Shown here: one piece after another, positions 6,338 through 8,980 of the stretch
Layout: every line of letters begins with the position of its first letter
Position numbering within the stretch: the stretch's first letter is position 1
Assembly (NCBI GenBank): GCA_950075905.1
Contig: CATMVR010000152.1
Coordinates: 1 to 8,980, forward strand
Reading direction: 5' to 3'
Source: an uncultured Persicitalea sp.
GTDB taxonomy: Bacteria > Bacteroidota > Bacteroidia > Cytophagales > Spirosomataceae
DNA: 8,980 nt
Notes under the pieces: generated by a model
Seen by the model: only the letters and a program-made list of their open reading frames with translations
What the model was told of the DNA's origin: nothing
The model's database searches: none
Program-made: the position numbers and the translations under genes

Positions 6338-6859
6338 TTGGAACTAGCCGTTTTTTATAGTTTTGCCGCGTTGGCAGTAGGGTCAGGACTTTTTATCCTG
6401 CTGACGCGCAACCTTATGTACGCTGCGTTTGCCCTATTTATGGCTTTGCTGGGTGTAGCGGCTCTCTTTGTGCTGGCTGGGGCTGATTTTCTGGCCATCA
6501 CCCAGCTGCTGGTGTACGTGGGGGGGATTCTGGTGCTACTCATTTTTGGCATTATGCTTACCCGAACGGCCAGCGAGGACGATACCTCCCAGACGCCCAA
6601 CCGGGTACTGATCAAACTCGGACGTTCCTTTTGGGGTGTCGGGCTCAGCGTGATCCTGTTTTTATTGCTGCTGGGCGTACTGGTCAACGCCAACTTCCGA
6701 CTCAACGGACCGGCGCTGAATAGCCGCTCGACGATCCGGACGCTGGGCGTGGAACTCATGACCAGCCACCTTCTGCCTTTTGAAATCGCCGGCGTCCTCT
6801 TGCTGGTAGCCCTGGTAGGGGCTGCCTACCTGGCCCTAAACCGAAACCCTTCCCGATGA
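6338..6859 (+). CDS. nuoJ: NADH-quinone oxidoreductase subunit J
   Basis: NuoJ is a membrane-arm subunit of complex I, part of the E-channel and quinone-proximal proton path. The 173-residue product has five predicted helices (about 5-21, 28-47, 54-75, 97-118 and 146-166), as expected. The conserved third helix, with QLLVYVGGILVLLIFGIML at 56-74, contains Tyr60 and the glycine pair of the known pi-bulge region. The C-terminal LLPFEIAGVLLLVALVGA segment is typical. The start must be TTG at 6338: an in-frame TAA lies at 6329, only three codons upstream, and the first in-frame ATG would remove helix 1. It is 24 bases after nuoI, and its stop overlaps the nuoK start by ATGA, showing translational coupling. 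The 76-90 loop is polar and rich in Asp, Glu, Ser and Thr. Confidence 0.95.
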   Translation: MELAVFYSFAALAVGSGLFILLTRNLMYAAFALFMALLGVAALFVLAGADFLAITQLLVYVGGILVLLIFGIMLTRTASEDDTSQTPNRVLIKLGRSFWGVGLSVILFLLLLGVLVNANFRLNGPALNSRSTIRTLGVELMTSHLLPFEIAGVLLLVALVGAAYLALNRNPSR

Positions 6860-7170
6860 GCGCGCCCATACCCCTGTACCATTTTTTGATCGTAGCGGCA
6901 GCGCTGTTCAGCATTGGGTTGGCCGTGACCATTACCAAGCGCAATGTAATTGGCATACTCATCGGACTGGAACTGATGCTCAATGCCGTCAATCTCAACC
7001 TCGTGGCGTTCAGCCGGCACGATCCCATGCTGCTGCGGGGGCAGCTCTTTGCCCTATTTGTCATTGTAGTAGCCGCGGCGGAGGTCACCGTGGCGCTGGC
7101 CATCGTGCTGCGGGTATCCCACCACTACGGTAGTATTGATCCCGATGAAATGAATCAGCTAAAAAAATAA
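6856..7170 (+). CDS. nuoK: NADH-quinone oxidoreductase subunit K
   Basis: NuoK is the small antiporter-related membrane subunit of complex I that carries two key membrane glutamates of the proton pathway. This 104-residue protein has the normal length and three helices (about 6-25, 30-52 and 62-88). The signature IGLELMLNAVNLN (36-48) contains Glu39, and AAAEVTVALAIV contains Glu76. By family alignment these correspond to E. coli Glu36 and Glu72, so both proton-path residues are intact. The ATG overlaps the nuoJ stop (ATGA). The next complex I gene, nuoL, which normally follows nuoK, is not here: a YdcZ-type transporter gene begins 32 bases later. The C-terminus is hydrophilic, with two adjacent His near residue 90. 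Confidence 0.96.
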   Translation: MSAPIPLYHFLIVAAALFSIGLAVTITKRNVIGILIGLELMLNAVNLNLVAFSRHDPMLLRGQLFALFVIVVAAAEVTVALAIVLRVSHHYGSIDPDEMNQLKK

Positions 7171-7202
7171 ATAGGGTGCCCAACGGGTCTCTTTCCCACG
7201 TT

Positions 7203-7649
7203 ATGAATTGGATTTTTGTTCTTGTCGCTTTTCTGTTAGGTATTGCTAACACCACCCAATCGGGCGTGAACTCACAGTTACGGATTGCGCTGGATAACCC
7301 CATTCTGGCGGCCATTATTTCGTTTTCCGGCGGGCTTACCGTTCTTCTGATCTCGTATACACTGTTCAATACTTCGGCGGTACCGCCACTCGACGCCTTT
7401 CGGCACATCAGCTGGTGGAAATTTACCGGTGGGTTGTTTGGGGCTTTTTTCGTCACGTCGGTCATCATGATTGTCAACAACCTGGGCCCCGCTAACATGC
7501 TCTGCCTTATTGTGGCCGGACAGCTCATTTCGGCCATCATCATAGACCACTACGGCTGGCTGGGCTTTCACGTGCAGCCGATCAACCTGGCGCGGATTAC
7601 GGGCGTTATTTTTTTAATCGTTGGTGTATACCTGATCCTGAAAAACTAA
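7203..7649 (+). CDS. YdcZ-type (DUF606) small DMT-superfamily membrane protein
   Basis: This 148-residue protein has five predicted helices (about 1-17, 33-54, 72-92, 96-116 and 128-146). Features fit the YdcZ/DUF606 family of the drug/metabolite transporter superfamily: an N-terminal helix followed by a polar TTQSGVNSQL segment (17-26), WWKFTGGLFGAFFV at 71-84, GPANMLCLIVAGQLISAIIIDHYGWLG at 95-121 (split around the helix 4 end), and a closing RITGVIFLIVGVYL. These short five-helix proteins are thought to work as dimers, each half resembling one repeat of a ten-helix DMT carrier; no substrate can be named. A GTG at 7176 would add nine polar residues, but the ATG at 7203 starts right at helix 1 and is preferred. 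It follows nuoK by 32 bases and precedes the nuclease-fold gene by 7 bases, so it is probably co-transcribed with both. Confidence 0.88.
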   Translation: MNWIFVLVAFLLGIANTTQSGVNSQLRIALDNPILAAIISFSGGLTVLLISYTLFNTSAVPPLDAFRHISWWKFTGGLFGAFFVTSVIMIVNNLGPANMLCLIVAGQLISAIIIDHYGWLGFHVQPINLARITGVIFLIVGVYLILKN

Positions 7650-7656
7650 TTTGCCC

Positions 7657-8235
7657 ATGGCCGACCCGATCCACTACCGCTTTTACCCTACCCTGCTCAA
7701 TACCTTCGCCCGCTTTCAGAAGGGCTACCTGTCGGAGCAGGAACTCCTCGACCGCATCAACCGGGTGCCCGCGCCCCAAACCCAGGCGCAGGCTAAAGGG
7801 GTATCTTTTGAAGAAGCCGTGATCAAAGGGACCGACGAAGAGTACTTCGATCCTGAGATACTTCGTAAAACCCGCGCTCTGCTCCCGCGCCCTATGGTTG
7901 ATACGCAGGTGTACTGCCAGTACCAGCTCGGCAAAGTACTGCTGTATGGCTACGTGGATGTGATTGGCCGCACCCTGGCTGTAGACCTGAAAACCACCGC
8001 CCGCTACACGCCGGGCCGCTTTGCGCTTGACCACCAGAACTTTTACCTGCTGGCCCTGCGCCCCAAAGGAGTACGCAGCTTGCGCTACGTTATTACCGAT
8101 TTTCGGGAAGTATACCAGGAAAACTACGATCTGGCCACCGATTTTTCGGTTCAAGAAAAGCAGGTACAGCTTTTTTGCGAATTTCTGGAAGGGCACCGCG
8201 ACGTTATTTCCGATACGAAAATCTTTAACAGCTGA
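7657..8235 (+). CDS. Stand-alone RecB-like PD-(D/E)XK nuclease-fold protein
   Basis: This 192-residue cytoplasmic protein carries a recognisable PD-(D/E)XK core of the RecB/Cas4 type. FEEAVIKG (51-58) supplies the first-helix acidic residues Glu52/Glu53. GYVDVIGRTLAVDLKTT (98-114) gives Asp101, Asp110 and Lys112 in the order D...D-x-K. HQNFYLLAL (126-134) supplies Gln127 and Tyr130, the QxxY-type motif that follows. The metal-binding and catalytic residues are therefore all present, which argues for activity on DNA or RNA. It has only two cysteines (87 and 174) and no four-cysteine iron-sulfur set, so it is not a typical Cas4 or AddB. No helicase domain or helicase gene is attached. The ATG at 7657 is chosen over a TTG two codons upstream. 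It follows the YdcZ-type gene by only 7 bases. The substrate is unknown. Confidence 0.8.
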   Translation: MADPIHYRFYPTLLNTFARFQKGYLSEQELLDRINRVPAPQTQAQAKGVSFEEAVIKGTDEEYFDPEILRKTRALLPRPMVDTQVYCQYQLGKVLLYGYVDVIGRTLAVDLKTTARYTPGRFALDHQNFYLLALRPKGVRSLRYVITDFREVYQENYDLATDFSVQEKQVQLFCEFLEGHRDVISDTKIFNS

Positions 8236-8268
8236 TTTTCGAAAACTGACTGCCTTGATTTGATAAAA

Positions 8269-8321
8269 AGCTGACAGCCGACCGCCAATCGCCGAAAGCC
8301 GACCACCAAAAGCCAACTGCC
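8269..8321. repeat. Degenerate 7-base tandem repeat upstream of gldG
   Basis: Seven full 7-base units in strict phase (starting at 8269, 8276, 8283, 8290, 8297, 8304 and 8311) are followed by a partial one at 8318. The consensus is close to [AC]GCC[GA]A[ACT]; examples are AGCCGAC (twice), CGCCGAA and AGCCAAC. The array lies between the nuclease-fold stop codon and the gldG -7 box, with AT-rich sequence before it. Heptanucleotide repeats of this sort are known as STRRs in cyanobacteria. Here the role is unknown. Confidence 0.7.
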
Positions 8322-8328
8322 TTTTCCG

Positions 8329-8336
8329 TACTTTTG
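8329..8336 (+). promoter_or_regulatory. -7 promoter box upstream of gldG
   Basis: TACTTTTG exactly matches the Bacteroidota -7 consensus TAnnTTTG and lies 25 bases before the gldG ATG. It is identical to the 8-mer upstream of nuoI. The normal -33 position falls inside the 7-base repeat array and has no TTG, so the upstream element is missing or replaced. Confidence 0.5.
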
Positions 8337-8361
8337 TGCCGCTATCTGGCGTTTTTGTTTT

Positions 8362-8980
8362 ATGAAAAAAGGAATTCTGCGATTTATTATTCTTCTGGTG
8401 GTTTTGATCGGCGTCAATTGGCTGGCGTCCTTTGTGTCGGTACGCTGGGACCTGACCGAAGACAAGCGCTACTCTATTTCGGAGGCTACTGAGCGCCTGC
8501 TGGAAGGCCTCGACCGCAATGTACACGTAACTGTTTACCTGTCAGGAGATTTTCCGCCCGGCTTTGAGCGTCTGGAAAACGCTACCCGCGAAACCCTGGA
8601 AGAATTCAAAGCCTATGCCGGTAGCCGCCTGACCTACCAGTTTGTTGACCCCTCCGTGGCTATCTCCGAAGAAAATCGGCAGCAGCAGTACCAACGCCTT
8701 ATCGACGCGGGTCTTATACCCACCAACCTCTTTGCCAACGAGCAGGGCAAACGTACCGAAAACCTCATTTTTCCGGGCGCTATCGTCACCGTGGATACCC
8801 TGGCGGTGCCGGTACAGCTACTCAAAGGCAACAAGAGTAGCTCGTCCGAAGAGCAGCTCAACCAATCGTACGAGGGCGTGGAGTTTGAGCTGGCCTCCGC
8901 CATCCGGCTATTGCTTCCTACTCCCCGAAAGCGGGTGGGGCTGCTGGTAAGCCACACCACGGCCCCGCCAGCCCAGTTTT
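8362..8980 (+). CDS. gldG: Gliding motility ABC transporter substrate-binding protein GldG, N-terminal part
   Basis: GldG works with GldA (ATPase) and GldF (permease) in an ABC transporter first found through gliding motility mutants of Flavobacterium johnsoniae. The 206 visible codons start with a KK-plus-hydrophobic membrane anchor (residues 4-25). A family-typical region follows: WDLTEDKRYSIS (29-40), then a thioredoxin-like fold region with VTVYLSGDFPPGFERL and NATRETLEEFKAYA. FANEQGKRTENLIFPGA and the LNQSYEGVEFELASAIRLL helix also match the family. The family is usually about 550 residues, so most of the C-terminal part, including the final membrane helix, lies beyond the window. gldF, which often sits just before gldG, is not here; the preceding gene is the nuclease-fold gene. 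The ATG at 8362 fits the membrane anchor and the -7 box. Confidence 0.9.
   Translation, partial: MKKGILRFIILLVVLIGVNWLASFVSVRWDLTEDKRYSISEATERLLEGLDRNVHVTVYLSGDFPPGFERLENATRETLEEFKAYAGSRLTYQFVDPSVAISEENRQQQYQRLIDAGLIPTNLFANEQGKRTENLIFPGAIVTVDTLAVPVQLLKGNKSSSSEEQLNQSYEGVEFELASAIRLLLPTPRKRVGLLVSHTTAPPAQF

Noticed and set aside
7657..8235. Cas4 or CRISPR adaptation gene
   Set aside because: It lacks the conserved four-cysteine iron-sulfur set and there is no cas gene or repeat array nearby.
7606..8526. Minus-strand open frame of 306 codons across the nuclease-fold gene and into gldG
   Set aside because: It runs antisense to two recognisable genes and across the 7-base repeats, and shows no family features.

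Overview
The window looks like a chromosomal segment of a Cytophagales-type Bacteroidota bacterium. The evidence is a gldG gene (gliding/type IX secretion lineage), several promoter-like elements fitting the Bacteroidota -7 consensus TAnnTTTG, starts without clear Shine-Dalgarno sequences, a membrane-anchored LytTR regulator, and moderately GC-rich coding DNA with AT-rich intergenic gaps. I see no tRNA, rRNA, CRISPR array, insertion sequence or phage gene.

Left part (1-3684, all minus strand). Read in the direction of transcription, this holds a lipoprotein subtilisin-family protease (3684-2515), a strong palindromic terminator (2452-2497), a four-helix membrane protein with a C-terminal LytTR DNA-binding domain (2240-1398), a seven-helix DUF2306-like membrane protein (1238-465) and the N-terminal 117 codons of nadC (NAD synthesis), which runs off the window. 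The spacers and promoter-like boxes suggest mostly separate transcription units.

Middle and right part (3947-8980, all plus strand). A 262-base divergent gap precedes mgsA (methylglyoxal synthase), a thioredoxin-fold protein with a one-cysteine CGDA site, then nuoI-nuoJ-nuoK of respiratory complex I, a YdcZ-type small transporter, a stand-alone RecB-like PD-(D/E)XK nuclease-fold protein, and the start of gldG, which is cut by the window end. nuoJ and nuoK overlap by ATGA. A -7-like box sits just before nuoI and another just before gldG. The genes that usually flank nuoIJK (nuoH before, nuoL after) are absent, so the complex I genes look split across the genome.

The most unusual feature is NuoI. 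Its normal two-cluster ferredoxin core (about 165 residues) is followed by a tail of about 240 residues. The tail holds seven copies of a roughly 31-residue Pro/Lys-rich repeat alternating with acidic spacers. A second curiosity is a degenerate 7-base tandem repeat just upstream of the gldG promoter box. I found no convincing new multi-gene defence or mobile system; the genes are mostly housekeeping types.
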